Assembly: GCF_017652985.1 (NCBI RefSeq)
Contig: NZ_JAGGDJ010000002.1
Span: 496,001 to 560,000 of the forward strand
DNA from: Paenibacillus artemisiicola
GTDB lineage: Bacteria; Bacillota; Bacilli; Paenibacillales; Paenibacillaceae
Reading direction: 5' to 3'
Length of the DNA: 64,000 bases
Position 1 is the stretch's first letter. Each line of letters starts with the position of its first letter. The translations under genes were made by a program, and so were the position numbers. Positions 1 to 7,498 of this stretch are shown here, one piece after another. The notes beneath the pieces were generated by a model. It searched no databases. It was not told where the DNA came from and saw only the letters and a program-made list of their open reading frames with translations.

Positions 1-270
1 CGATCGGTACCCGGAGCCGAGCTCTTCTTAGTTCGTCTGGTTGCTTCGCTTGACGTCAACCATGCCCGGATTCGCGGCAGGGAAAAGACCGCCGAATCAC
101 TGAATTGGCATCTGCGGCGCTCGACCCAACTCGCCGCGGAACTCGCCGTCAAGAAGCTGGAGCACGTCGTCGTAGACGCGGAAACCAAGCCGCCGTCCGA
201 AATAGCCCGGGAAATCATCCGCAAATGGGGAATCGCGGAATGGCACGGTTCAATGGGTAAGGGATCATAA
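1..270 (+). CDS. C-terminal part of a small P-loop kinase-like protein (cut by window edge)
   Basis: The frame is open from base 1 to a TAA at 268-270, giving 89 residues with no start inside the window. The segment beginning ELFLVRL and continuing through ESLNWHLRRS resembles the lid and C-terminal helices of small nucleoside or adenylate-kinase-like ATPases, in which an Arg-rich segment follows a strand ending in R-L-x-A-S. The P-loop would lie upstream, outside the window, so the family call cannot be confirmed. A strong terminator follows, so this is the last gene of its transcript. Family assignment is from recalled resemblance only. Confidence 0.45.
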   Translation, partial: RSVPGAELFLVRLVASLDVNHARIRGREKTAESLNWHLRRSTQLAAELAVKKLEHVVVDAETKPPSEIAREIIRKWGIAEWHGSMGKGS

Positions 271-327
271 CCATGTTCGAGACGCCGCGGGCAGCCGGCA
301 TTCGGCATCGATACCCGCAATCATGCT

Positions 328-360
328 AGTCCAGCCGGAATTATCGGCTGGACTATTTTT
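328..360 (+). terminator. Rho-independent terminator
   Basis: A perfect 10-bp stem (328-337 with 345-354) and a 7-nt loop are followed by ATTTTT. It closes the transcript of the truncated kinase-like gene and isolates the TetR promoter downstream. Confidence 0.85.
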
Positions 361-427
361 GTCGCGAGGAGGTGTGAAATCCCGGTTCCCTTCCATATTT
401 CGCATGATGCTCCTCGCCGCTCCTGCA

Positions 428-456
428 TTGACTTACGCATAAATATCGTTTACTAT
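428..456 (+). promoter_or_regulatory. Sigma-A-type promoter of the TetR operon
   Basis: TTGACT (428-433) and TACTAT (451-456) are separated by exactly 17 bp. The short arms CGTTT (447-451) and AAACG (467-471) flank the -10 and predicted start point, which is where an autoregulating TetR protein would bind. The arms are only 5 bp, so the operator part is a guess. Confidence 0.6.
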
Positions 457-505
457 CTCGTTATACAAACGGTGAATGAAATCGAAGGACAGTGAGGCGA
501 ATGCA

Positions 506-1129
506 GTGACTAGGATTCCCAGAACGAGCAGAGACATGCAGGCGGCGGAGCGGAGAGGCCAAATTCTTCAAGGGGCCAAGGAATTGTTCGCGGAGCACGG
601 CTTTCACGGCACTTCGATGCGGATGATCAATAAGCACGTCGGCATTACCGACGGTTTGCTGTATCATTATTTTCCCGGCGGAAAGCAGGAGATCTTGGAA
701 ACCGTCTTCGTCGAAGCGCAGGAAGCGCGGATGGCCAGCATGGATAAGCTGCTTGCTTCGATCGAGCTGAACCAGCGGCTGGAAGACGCGCTCGCCCAGT
801 TTCTGATCGGGTTGTACAGAACGCTGACGGAGGACCGGGCTTTCATCCGAATGATGTTCCGCGACGCGGAGTCCATTCAATCGGAGCAGCGCAACTTCAT
901 GTCCGAGATGATCAAGCTGCGCCACCAATCGCTCACCGAGGTACTGAAGAAGCGGGCGGAGGCAGGCGAAATCCATGAGATGGACTATGCGTTGGCAGCG
1001 CATCAATTGCTGGCGCTCGGCGTCGTTTGCGCGCTCCGCGAGGTTTCCTTCATTAACGTGGTTGACGTCGAAATCGAGAGTCATATCCGTAACATGGTCG
1101 CTTTCTCCGTGTCCCAATGGCGAAAGTGA
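506..1129 (+). CDS. TetR/AcrR-family transcriptional regulator
   Basis: This is a 207-residue one-component repressor. The N-terminal helix-turn-helix (about residues 15-60) carries the family signature: AKELFAEHGFHGTSM, then a recognition helix, then GLLYHYFPGGK. The C-terminal half is the helical ligand-binding and dimerisation domain; the ligand is unknown. The GTG at 506 has GAGG 8 nt upstream. An in-frame ATG at 476 would add ten residues but has no ribosome binding site and lies only about 13 nt after the predicted transcription start, so 506 is preferred. The gene is followed on the same strand by a membrane protein and a WrbA-like flavoprotein, which are probably its targets. Confidence 0.85.
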   Translation: MTRIPRTSRDMQAAERRGQILQGAKELFAEHGFHGTSMRMINKHVGITDGLLYHYFPGGKQEILETVFVEAQEARMASMDKLLASIELNQRLEDALAQFLIGLYRTLTEDRAFIRMMFRDAESIQSEQRNFMSEMIKLRHQSLTEVLKKRAEAGEIHEMDYALAAHQLLALGVVCALREVSFINVVDVEIESHIRNMVAFSVSQWRK

Positions 1130-1198
1130 TTTCTTTTTTGTCATTTTGTTAACCGAACGTAGAATGAATTAAGAATCAAGTGGAGGCTCGAACTTGTT

Positions 1199-2707
1199 AT
1201 GATCCGTTTTTTTCGACAGAGGCATCCTTATCTTACCGTCTTCCTAGTCTTTCTCGTCGTGCTCGTCCTCGGCCTAGCCCAGCTCGGTTCAAGCGTTAAC
1301 CCGGTGCCGCGCGACTTGCCCGTACTGCTCGTGCAGGGCGATGCCGGGACCAAGACGCCCGCCGGCGGCACGAATTTCGGCCACGATCTATCGGAGCGCC
1401 TTCGGCATGCCGTGCCGCCGGGAGGGGAGGGACCGGCGCTGGTCTGGCGCGTCGTCGCTTCCGAGGAGGCGGCAATCGAGGCGATGAACCGCGAAGAGGC
1501 TTATGCCGCGCTTGTCATTCCGGCGGACTTCTCGAAGAAGCTGTCGAGCCTGCTCTCGCCCGATCCGCAGTCCGCTTCCGCCGTCTTGTACGTGAACCAG
1601 GGCATGAATTATAACGGCGCGACGATGGCAAGCGGCATCGTGACGCAGATGCTCGGCGGCGCGAACGCGCAGCTTCGCGATCGGCTGCTGGCGAAATCCG
1701 GGCCGGACGGCGCGCTGACGCCCGCGCAGACGGACGCGCTCGCCGAGCCGATCCGGGTAACGAGCCGCAGCATCAACGCCGTCGGCCCGAACAGCTCGAA
1801 CGGCAGCGCGCCGGTCGTGCTGACCCAGCTCGTCTGGTTCGCCGCGATGGTCTCGACGATGATGCTGTTCGTGGCGGCGAACCGGGCGACCGCAAACGGG
1901 TTCCGCCTGCATCGCTTCGGCATCCGCGTCTCCCAAATCCTGATGGGCATCGCCGCGTCGGGCGCCGCCGCGCTCAGCATCCTCTGGATCGCCGGCCAAT
2001 GGTTCGGCCTGCGCATTCCGGACTACGCCGGCATCGGCTGGTACTTGTTTTTCGTCTGCTTCGTGTTCTTCCTGGTCCAGACGACCGTCGTCAGCTGGCT
2101 GGGCTTCGCGGGCATGCCGCTCTTCATCCTGCTCTTCTTCTTCGCGGCGCCGCTCCTGGCGCTGCCGCCGGAGCTGCTGCCGGCGTTCAGCCGGCGCTTC
2201 GTGTACGACTGGCTGCCGCTCCGGTTCGCGGCGGAAGGACTTCGCGATCTGTTTTATTTCAGAGGATTGAATTTGGACCGTCCGACGTGGACGCTGGCCG
2301 CGATCGGCGGCGTTGGCGTCGCCTTGATCCTGTTATCGGTGCTGAAGCGGCATCGGTCGGCCGATAACGAATTGGAGAATCAGCTCCCGGCCATGAAGGT
2401 TCCCGGCGATTTTTCCCGCTTGGAAGCGAGCGAGCCGTTGGCGCAGCCGGCTTTCGCGGAGGCGGCGGCTCACGCGGACTTGCCAATCAAGGATCGCGAA
2501 TTCCGCCATGCCATCCGAGAATTTCTAACCCCTTCTCCGCCGGCGATTGACGATGGGCATTTCTCGGACAACGAGTACCGGAAGGCGCTGCTGAAGCTGA
2601 AGGATGCCATGATCAAGGAGACGGACCGATACGAAGAAATGTCCCCCGATCAAGCCTACCGGCAAACGCTGAAGAAATTGACGGGACGCCAAAAGGAACC
2701 CGAGTAA
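1199..2707 (+). CDS. YhgE/Pip or DUF3533-like ABC-2-type membrane protein
   Basis: This 502-residue protein begins with one membrane segment (about residues 10-30), followed by a roughly 170-residue extracytoplasmic region. Five or so hydrophobic helices follow between about 205 and 385. This layout matches YhgE/Pip and DUF3533 proteins and the permease part of ABC-2 exporters. No ATPase is encoded nearby. A hydrophilic tail of about 110 residues, charged and partly alpha-helical in composition, follows the last helix and is longer than I expect for the family. GGAGG lies 12 nt before the ATG. It sits 69 nt behind the TetR gene and 41 nt ahead of the flavoprotein, suggesting a TetR-controlled export or stress operon. 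The substrate is unknown. Confidence 0.65.
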   Translation: MIRFFRQRHPYLTVFLVFLVVLVLGLAQLGSSVNPVPRDLPVLLVQGDAGTKTPAGGTNFGHDLSERLRHAVPPGGEGPALVWRVVASEEAAIEAMNREEAYAALVIPADFSKKLSSLLSPDPQSASAVLYVNQGMNYNGATMASGIVTQMLGGANAQLRDRLLAKSGPDGALTPAQTDALAEPIRVTSRSINAVGPNSSNGSAPVVLTQLVWFAAMVSTMMLFVAANRATANGFRLHRFGIRVSQILMGIAASGAAALSILWIAGQWFGLRIPDYAGIGWYLFFVCFVFFLVQTTVVSWLGFAGMPLFILLFFFAAPLLALPPELLPAFSRRFVYDWLPLRFAAEGLRDLFYFRGLNLDRPTWTLAAIGGVGVALILLSVLKRHRSADNELENQLPAMKVPGDFSRLEASEPLAQPAFAEAAAHADLPIKDREFRHAIREFLTPSPPAIDDGHFSDNEYRKALLKLKDAMIKETDRYEEMSPDQAYRQTLKKLTGRQKEPE

Positions 2708-2748
2708 GGAAGCGCGTTCGAACAACCATCCGGAGAGGAGATCAATCG

Positions 2749-3321
2749 ATGAAAATCTATGTTGTTTATGATAGCGAAGCGGGGCATACGGAACAACTGG
2801 CCCGTTCCATTGCCAAAGGCGCCCAAAGCGTGCCCGGCGCCGAGGTGTTCATTAATCACGTTAATAAGGCGAACGTCAGAGAGCTTGCCGATATGGATGC
2901 GATTATTTGGGGATGTCCCGGACACTTCGGCACGATCAGCTCGGGTTTGAAGGAATGGATCGATAAACTCGGGTATTTGTGGGCGAACGGGACCCTAGTG
3001 GATAAAATCGGCGCGGCATTTTGCACGACGGTTACCATTCATGGCGGAATCGAAGCGACCTTGTTGAACCTGATTACGCCCATGCTGCATCAAGGCATGA
3101 TGGTTGTCGGCTTGCCGGCGAACATTCCGGAGAATGCGCTGTATGGCAGTTATTATGGCGTCGGCGTGACGTCTCCCGTGGAAGATGCCAACGATGAGCT
3201 GATTCAATCGCTGTTCAAGAAGGGGCTCGGACTAGGGGAAATCCTAGGCAAGCGCGTGGCCCATACGGCACTTACCATTGCGGCAGGCAAGCAAATGCAT
3301 GGTGGATTGCCGCAGTATTAA
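2749..3321 (+). CDS. WrbA-like flavodoxin-family NAD(P)H:quinone oxidoreductase
   Basis: This 190-residue protein has a flavodoxin fold. The FMN-phosphate loop is visible at the N-terminus ([12 protein letters not shown]). The second flavin loop is [20 protein letters not shown], and the WrbA-type segment [14 protein letters not shown] follows. The length fits WrbA. Such enzymes reduce quinones by two electrons and protect against redox cycling. The start has a good GGAGAGGAG ribosome site. As the last gene of the TetR operon it suggests a response to a quinone-like or electrophilic compound; this is inference. Confidence 0.85.
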   Translation: MKIYVVYDSEAGHTEQLARSIAKGAQSVPGAEVFINHVNKANVRELADMDAIIWGCPGHFGTISSGLKEWIDKLGYLWANGTLVDKIGAAFCTTVTIHGGIEATLLNLITPMLHQGMMVVGLPANIPENALYGSYYGVGVTSPVEDANDELIQSLFKKGLGLGEILGKRVAHTALTIAAGKQMHGGLPQY

Positions 3322-3459
3322 GTCATTTTTATAAATAATTGTTCGCTTGATCAAGATTTCCCATTTTATCTTTCCATCATCACGATCCGGCAGCCGAACG
3401 ACGCGAGCGCGAGCGAAAATCCTCGTCCGTCCGACGGGTGCCGGCTAGGTAAAGGATGA

Positions 3460-3501
3460 ATACGCAAGCAGCCGACCATAACCGGTCGGCTGCTTGCGTA
3501 T
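3460..3501. terminator. Long perfect hairpin between convergent genes
   Basis: An 18-bp perfect stem (3460-3477 with 3484-3501) encloses a 6-nt loop. It lies between the WrbA-like gene (plus strand) and the DUF2798 gene (minus strand), where a two-way terminator is expected. The flanking T-tracts are poor on both sides, so its role is less certain than its structure. Confidence 0.55.
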
Positions 3502-3531
3502 CTTCGCCTGTCGGCTTGAATGGGCAAATCC

Positions 3532-4008
3532 TTATTCTCCTTCAGTCTCCTTGACATAAGCCCGCGATGATGAATATGCAACCATTCGACTCACTAGTTT
3601 TCCGACAAAATGCGGAAGAAAGCGACTGATAATAAATACGGCAACGAAGGCGATACTCCAAGCCTCCATCCATGTTCCAGAAAAATTCGAATCAAAACCC
3701 CGCTGATTAAAGAGGGTCAACGTAAAGGAGATCATGCACGTCATGATGAGGGGAAATAAGAAAAGAGTTACGATCTTACTCCCACGCTGAAATTTGCGTG
3801 CAAGGTATCTAATCGGCTTGGGCAGGAATAAGTTCAGGACGTAGGCAGTTAAGAAAGCAACCGTCCAATTTTCGATCCAAGAGCTCATAAAATGCGGTTT
3901 AATTCCTCCACTCAGAGTAAGTACTAATATTCCAGACACAAGAAATGTGAGTATTAGGGAATACAGCAACAAAAATACGATTTGGCGTTTCTTTGAGCTT
4001 ACATTCAT
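3532..4008 (-). CDS. Tandem DUF2798 membrane protein
   Basis: This 158-residue protein has four hydrophobic helices arranged as two similar halves. Each half has the pattern helix, then W-x-E-x-W near residues 45 and 120 (SSWIENWTVAF and GTWMEAWSIAF), then a second helix ending in FLP and a basic segment. This internal duplication is typical of DUF2798 proteins, whose function is unknown. The start at 4008 has AAGGAG 7 nt upstream; an ATG two codons earlier sits too close to that site. Local base composition is more AT-rich than the flanks. Confidence 0.75.
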   Translation of the reverse strand: MNVSSKKRQIVFLLLYSLILTFLVSGILVLTLSGGIKPHFMSSWIENWTVAFLTAYVLNLFLPKPIRYLARKFQRGSKIVTLFLFPLIMTCMISFTLTLFNQRGFDSNFSGTWMEAWSIAFVAVFIISRFLPHFVGKLVSRMVAYSSSRAYVKETEGE

Positions 4009-4459
4009 CGCCATGCTCCTTTTTTCATTTGATGCCAATTGAACGATTAACAATATTGAGTTGTGACATGACGAACGACCTTAACACGGGTTGCGGGTAT
4101 GCACGGCTTGTCGCATATCTTGACTAAATATCGTCTAAGGCTAGGCTGACCTTGTTTAACGAGGGATCTTTTTTTTTGCCGTAAAAAATGCTATAGACAT
4201 GCTTCTCGATATTACGACAAATGATTTTTGCTATTATTTGAGGTGAGATAAGAAAATTACCTTTAAAGGAGGAGAAATAGGACCTCAACCGGGCGTTCCG
4301 TTTCTTGGAGGGAATAACACGCAGCGAAGGTGCTGCTCGCTCGCTAATCGCGATTAGTTGGCTTCTGCGCCGAAAAGGCCAGACCTCGGCGATCGTGGCA
4401 CGCAGAACGAGAAGCGTTCGTATCATCACGAGGGTTCAAGTGCCGACTGCTAATAGAGA
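4009..4459. other. Gene-poor 450-bp gap
   Basis: I see no convincing gene here. A very strong ribosome-binding-like sequence (AAAGGAGGAG, 4265-4274) is followed by no start codon with an open frame, so it may be a relic. The minus-strand frame at 4124-4429 has no recognisable protein features. Confidence 0.4.
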
Positions 4460-5218
4460 ATGAAAATGACAGAGGCGGATGGCGTGAACGAAAAAGAAAA
4501 GTACTTATTTGATTTACAAGGTTTTATTGTCATTAAAGATGTCTTGACTGCGGAGCAGCTGACGAAGCTGAACAAGGCCATCGACGAGCAAGCGGACATA
4601 GCGCCGGAAGCGCGCAAAAGCTTCATGCTTTGGGAAGAACAAGCCTTCCGCGATCTCATTGACGATCCCAAAACAGAGCCTTATCTGACGGAAATTCTGG
4701 GTGAGGAATATCGTCTGGATCATGAATATTCGATTATTCATCGGAAGGGAGCGCCGCCGCTTGGTCTTCACGGGGGAGGCGTTCCGTATGACCCCGGTCA
4801 ATACTATACTTTCCAAGATGGGAAAATGTACAGCGGATTGACGGTCGTATCCTATGCCCTTACGGATATCGGCCCGGAGGACGGGGGGTTCTGTTGCATT
4901 CCCGGCAGCCATAAATCGAACTACAGAACACCGGCCGAATATAAGCATTATTCGGAAATCGGGCCGGTGGTCCATATACCGCAACAAGCCGGAGACGCGA
5001 TCCTGTTCTCGGAAGCGCTGACACATGGCACGTTTGCCTGGCAAGCCGCGCACGAACGGAGATCCCTGCTCTATAAATATTCGCCGGCGATGATAGCCTG
5101 GGCACCGTTCAACAGGTCTCCAGAGCTTCTCGACCTGCTGACGGAAAGGCAGAAAGTAATCGTTCAAGCGCCGTCTTCATTAGGTTACCGCTATTTTGGG
5201 CAGAGCCGAAAGAAGTAA
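4460..5218 (+). CDS. Phytanoyl-CoA dioxygenase (PhyH)-like oxygenase
   Basis: This 252-residue protein looks like a non-haem Fe(II)/2-oxoglutarate oxygenase of the PhyH group. Support comes from the N-terminal segment FDLQGFIVIKDVLTAEQ, a central LHGGG motif expected to carry the first iron-binding histidine, the very typical PEDGGFCCIPGSHK, and a distal histidine in EALTHGTFAW followed by an Arg-rich strand (HERRSLLYKYSP). The acidic iron ligand is not obvious. The substrate is unknown; relatives act on small molecules rather than only on phytanoyl-CoA. Ribosome binding is weak at both candidate starts (4460 and 4466). It is monocistronic, with a terminator directly behind it. Confidence 0.75.
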   Translation: MKMTEADGVNEKEKYLFDLQGFIVIKDVLTAEQLTKLNKAIDEQADIAPEARKSFMLWEEQAFRDLIDDPKTEPYLTEILGEEYRLDHEYSIIHRKGAPPLGLHGGGVPYDPGQYYTFQDGKMYSGLTVVSYALTDIGPEDGGFCCIPGSHKSNYRTPAEYKHYSEIGPVVHIPQQAGDAILFSEALTHGTFAWQAAHERRSLLYKYSPAMIAWAPFNRSPELLDLLTERQKVIVQAPSSLGYRYFGQSRKK

Positions 5219-5256
5219 GAAGGCAATAAAAGCAACCTAAGCCTTGCTGTTTGTCA

Positions 5257-5287
5257 GGCTGCCGAGAACGTCTCGGCAGCCCTTTCT
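5257..5287 (+). terminator. Rho-independent terminator
   Basis: An 11-bp perfect stem (5257-5267 with 5271-5281) and a 3-nt loop are followed by CTTTCTT. It ends the PhyH-like transcript. Confidence 0.85.
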
Positions 5288-5299
5288 TCGTCCAAATCG

Positions 5300-5321
5300 T
5301 TTAACGCGTGACCGCGTTAAA
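5300..5321. promoter_or_regulatory. Perfect inverted repeat, possible operator
   Basis: The arms TTTAACGCG and CGCGTTAAA are perfect 9-bp complements around TGAC. There is no T-tract, so it is more likely a protein-binding palindrome than a terminator. It lies about 370 bp before the GH99-like gene. The cognate regulator is unknown. Confidence 0.4.
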
Positions 5322-5466
5322 TTCATGCACAGTAAGTCCGGGCGCCTTACCAAGGTCGACTCTAAAGTCACCGGGTTCCATAGATGATTGCTTCTCTGCG
5401 CATAAAATCACCGAATAACAGTCCAATGAGAAGATTCAAAGAATACTTTATCAATCAATGTATATT

Positions 5467-5498
5467 TTGTCGTGATCAATGAAGGCAAAGTATGTTAT
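5467..5498 (+). promoter_or_regulatory. Candidate promoter and degenerate GTATAC-type site for the GH99-like gene
   Basis: TTGTCG (5467-5472) and TATGTT (5491-5496) are 18 bp apart. The -10 overlaps AAAGTATGTTAT, a one-base variant of the AAAGTATAC element found at the other promoters of this locus. The gap from 5322 to 5691 holds nothing else except a short CCGATCCGCG duplication near 5580. Confidence 0.35.
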
Positions 5499-5691
5499 AG
5501 TACGAACAGCATGCAACCCTTGGCAGCGAAGGGTATAACGAAGCATCGGCCGCGGAACGAACGGGGCGCGGAATTCAGGCCGATCCGCGCCGATCCGCGC
5601 CGAGCAGTCCCGGGACGCGCTTCAACCCGGCTGCTTCGAACGAAGCCGCTCGCGCGGCAGATCACGAAACCGATCGGGGAGGAACGGGAAC

Positions 5692-7401
5692 ATGCGGGAC
5701 AACGGATTCAGAAGCGATCAATTGGGCGGCATTGACGGGCTGGGAAGAGAGCTGCCCGCGTATGCCGATGCGGGGCCGCTTAGGGAGGGACGGTTCGTCG
5801 GGTTGTTTTACTTCCTGTGGCTTGGGCAGCACGGGAAGTCGGGTCCGCATGACAACACGCGGATTCTGGCGCGTTGGCCGGAGGCGGCGAAGGACCCGGA
5901 TCATCCCGCCTGGGGACCGGCGAAGTCGTTTCACTTTTGGGGCGAGCCGCTGTTCGGATACTACTTGAGCGACGATGCGTACGTGCTGCGGAAGCACGTC
6001 CAGCTGCTGACGACGGCGGGGGTCGATTTTCTCGTCTTCGATACGACGAACAGGGCGACCTACAAGCAGGCGTACGACGTCCTCTTCGGCATCATGGATC
6101 ACGTCCGCGCGCAGGGCTTCAAGGTGCCCCGAATAGTCTTCTATACCAATACGGAATCCGGCAGGACGGTAACGGAGCTCTACGAGGACATCTACCGGCC
6201 GGGGCGCTATCCGGAGCTTTGGTTCCGCTGGAAGGGCAGGCCGCTTATCATCGGCGACCCCGGCGAATGCAGCGAGGAAATCCGCGGCTTCTTCACCTTC
6301 CGCCTCAACCAGTGGCCGAACGAGGAAGCCAAGGTTAACGGCTTCCCATGGATCGAATTCCGGCGACCCCAGCGGGTTTTCTTCAATGACGAGGGGGAGA
6401 AGGAAATCATCAGCGTGTCGGTGGCGCAGCATCCGAGCGTGGCGATGAGCGACACGCCCTTCTACGGGTACGGGGACAATTGGGGCAGAGGTTACCGGGG
6501 GGAAACGGAAGGAAGCGATACGGCTATCGATTCGGACGAAGCGGTCATGCGCGGACTCAATATCGCCGAGCAATGGGAATTCGCGCTCCGCGAGGACCCG
6601 CGGATCGTCTTCGTCACCGGCTGGAACGAGTGGATCGCGATGCGCCTGCAGGGGCCGAAGGAACGCCCCGTGCTGTTCGTCGATCAAGCGACGCTCGCAT
6701 TCAGCCGCGACATCGAGCCGATGAAGGGCGGGTACGGGGATCATTATTTCATGCAGCTGGCCGGGTATATTCGCCGGTTCAAAGGCATGTCCGAACCCCC
6801 GGGCGGCTTCCGGCTGGAGCAAAGCATCCCGATCGGAACGGATTTCGGACCGTGGGCGGCGCGCGGCCGGGAATACCGTGATTTCGAAGGCGATACGGAG
6901 CCAAGAAACCATCCCGGCTACGGCGAGCTCCATTACCGCGACGAGACGGGGAGAAACGACTTGATCCTCATGAAAGCGGCCCATACCGACGCGCATCTTT
7001 ATTTCTACGTCCGCACGAAGGAAGCGATCACTCCGCATACGGGCCGGCATTGGATGCTGCTGCTGATTCGCGTCTACGGCGCGGCGGATGAAGGCTGGGA
7101 GGGCTACCACTATATCGTGAACCGCCGTATAACGACCGAGGCGAAATCGTTGCTGGAGAGGAGCTCCGGCGGCTGGAATTGGCACGCGGTGACGGAAATC
7201 GGCTTTGCCGTCGGCGGAAACGAGCTGCAGCTCGAGATTCCGCGAGACGCGCTGGGAATCGTCGACCCGGGCCGCGAGCTGCGCATCGGCTTCAAGTGGA
7301 TCGATAACATGCAGCAGGAAGGCGACATGCTGGATGCGCTGCAGCATGGCGATACGGCTCCGGAGGGCCGGCTGCACTTTATGTACAGCGCGTCCGCCTA
7401 A
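5692..7401 (+). CDS. GH99/GH71-like glycoside hydrolase with C-terminal CBM9-like domain
   Basis: This 569-residue protein has no signal peptide and is presumably cytoplasmic. The N-terminal two thirds looks like a TIM barrel of the GH99/GH71/WbsX group: it begins VGLFYFLWLGQHG, contains YYLSDDAYVLRKHVQLLTTAGVDFLVFD, and ends with the hallmark VTGWNEWIA near residue 310. The last 190 residues resemble a CBM9-type beta-sandwich, with a solvent-exposed strand DAHLYFYVRTKE and the closing strand ELRIGFKWIDNM. GH99 members act on alpha-mannosides, but the substrate here is not predictable. GGGGAGG lies 9 nt before the ATG. The GH78 gene begins 97 bp downstream. Confidence 0.65.
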   Translation: MRDNGFRSDQLGGIDGLGRELPAYADAGPLREGRFVGLFYFLWLGQHGKSGPHDNTRILARWPEAAKDPDHPAWGPAKSFHFWGEPLFGYYLSDDAYVLRKHVQLLTTAGVDFLVFDTTNRATYKQAYDVLFGIMDHVRAQGFKVPRIVFYTNTESGRTVTELYEDIYRPGRYPELWFRWKGRPLIIGDPGECSEEIRGFFTFRLNQWPNEEAKVNGFPWIEFRRPQRVFFNDEGEKEIISVSVAQHPSVAMSDTPFYGYGDNWGRGYRGETEGSDTAIDSDEAVMRGLNIAEQWEFALREDPRIVFVTGWNEWIAMRLQGPKERPVLFVDQATLAFSRDIEPMKGGYGDHYFMQLAGYIRRFKGMSEPPGGFRLEQSIPIGTDFGPWAARGREYRDFEGDTEPRNHPGYGELHYRDETGRNDLILMKAAHTDAHLYFYVRTKEAITPHTGRHWMLLLIRVYGAADEGWEGYHYIVNRRITTEAKSLLERSSGGWNWHAVTEIGFAVGGNELQLEIPRDALGIVDPGRELRIGFKWIDNMQQEGDMLDALQHGDTAPEGRLHFMYSASA

Positions 7402-7427
7402 GCGCATGATAGACGCAATATAACCCA

Positions 7428-7468
7428 TGGACAAAAAAGTATATTTTATTTATATTAAAGTATACAAT
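7428..7468 (+). promoter_or_regulatory. Promoter of the GH78 gene with two GTATAC-type operator sites
   Basis: TGGACA (7428-7433) and TATATT (7451-7456) are 17 bp apart. GTATAT (7439-7444) sits in the spacer and AAAGTATACAAT (7457-7468) covers the predicted transcription start. The two centres are 21 bp apart, two helical turns. The same 12-mer occurs again at 11253. I infer these are operators of the GntR/LacI-type protein encoded at 10062. Confidence 0.55.
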
Positions 7469-7498
7469 GATATCATTTCATACGTGGAGGCATGGGTT

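Noticed and set aside
461..1144. 227-residue minus-strand frame opposite the TetR gene
   Set aside because: The plus strand encodes an unmistakable TetR helix-turn-helix; the antisense product has no features.
4124..4429. 101-residue minus-strand frame
   Set aside because: No ribosome site, biased composition, no recognisable motif; probably non-coding.
5579..5602. Short CCGATCCGCG direct duplication
   Set aside because: Only two copies of ten bases in GC-rich DNA; too little to call a functional repeat.
5472..5735. 87-residue plus-strand frame running into the GH99-like gene
   Set aside because: It overlaps the candidate promoter and the ribosome site of the real gene and is Arg-rich without features.
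5662..7434. 590-residue minus-strand open frame opposite the GH99-like gene
   Set aside because: Arg/Pro-rich composition with no domain features; it is an antisense frame opened by the high third-position GC of the real gene.
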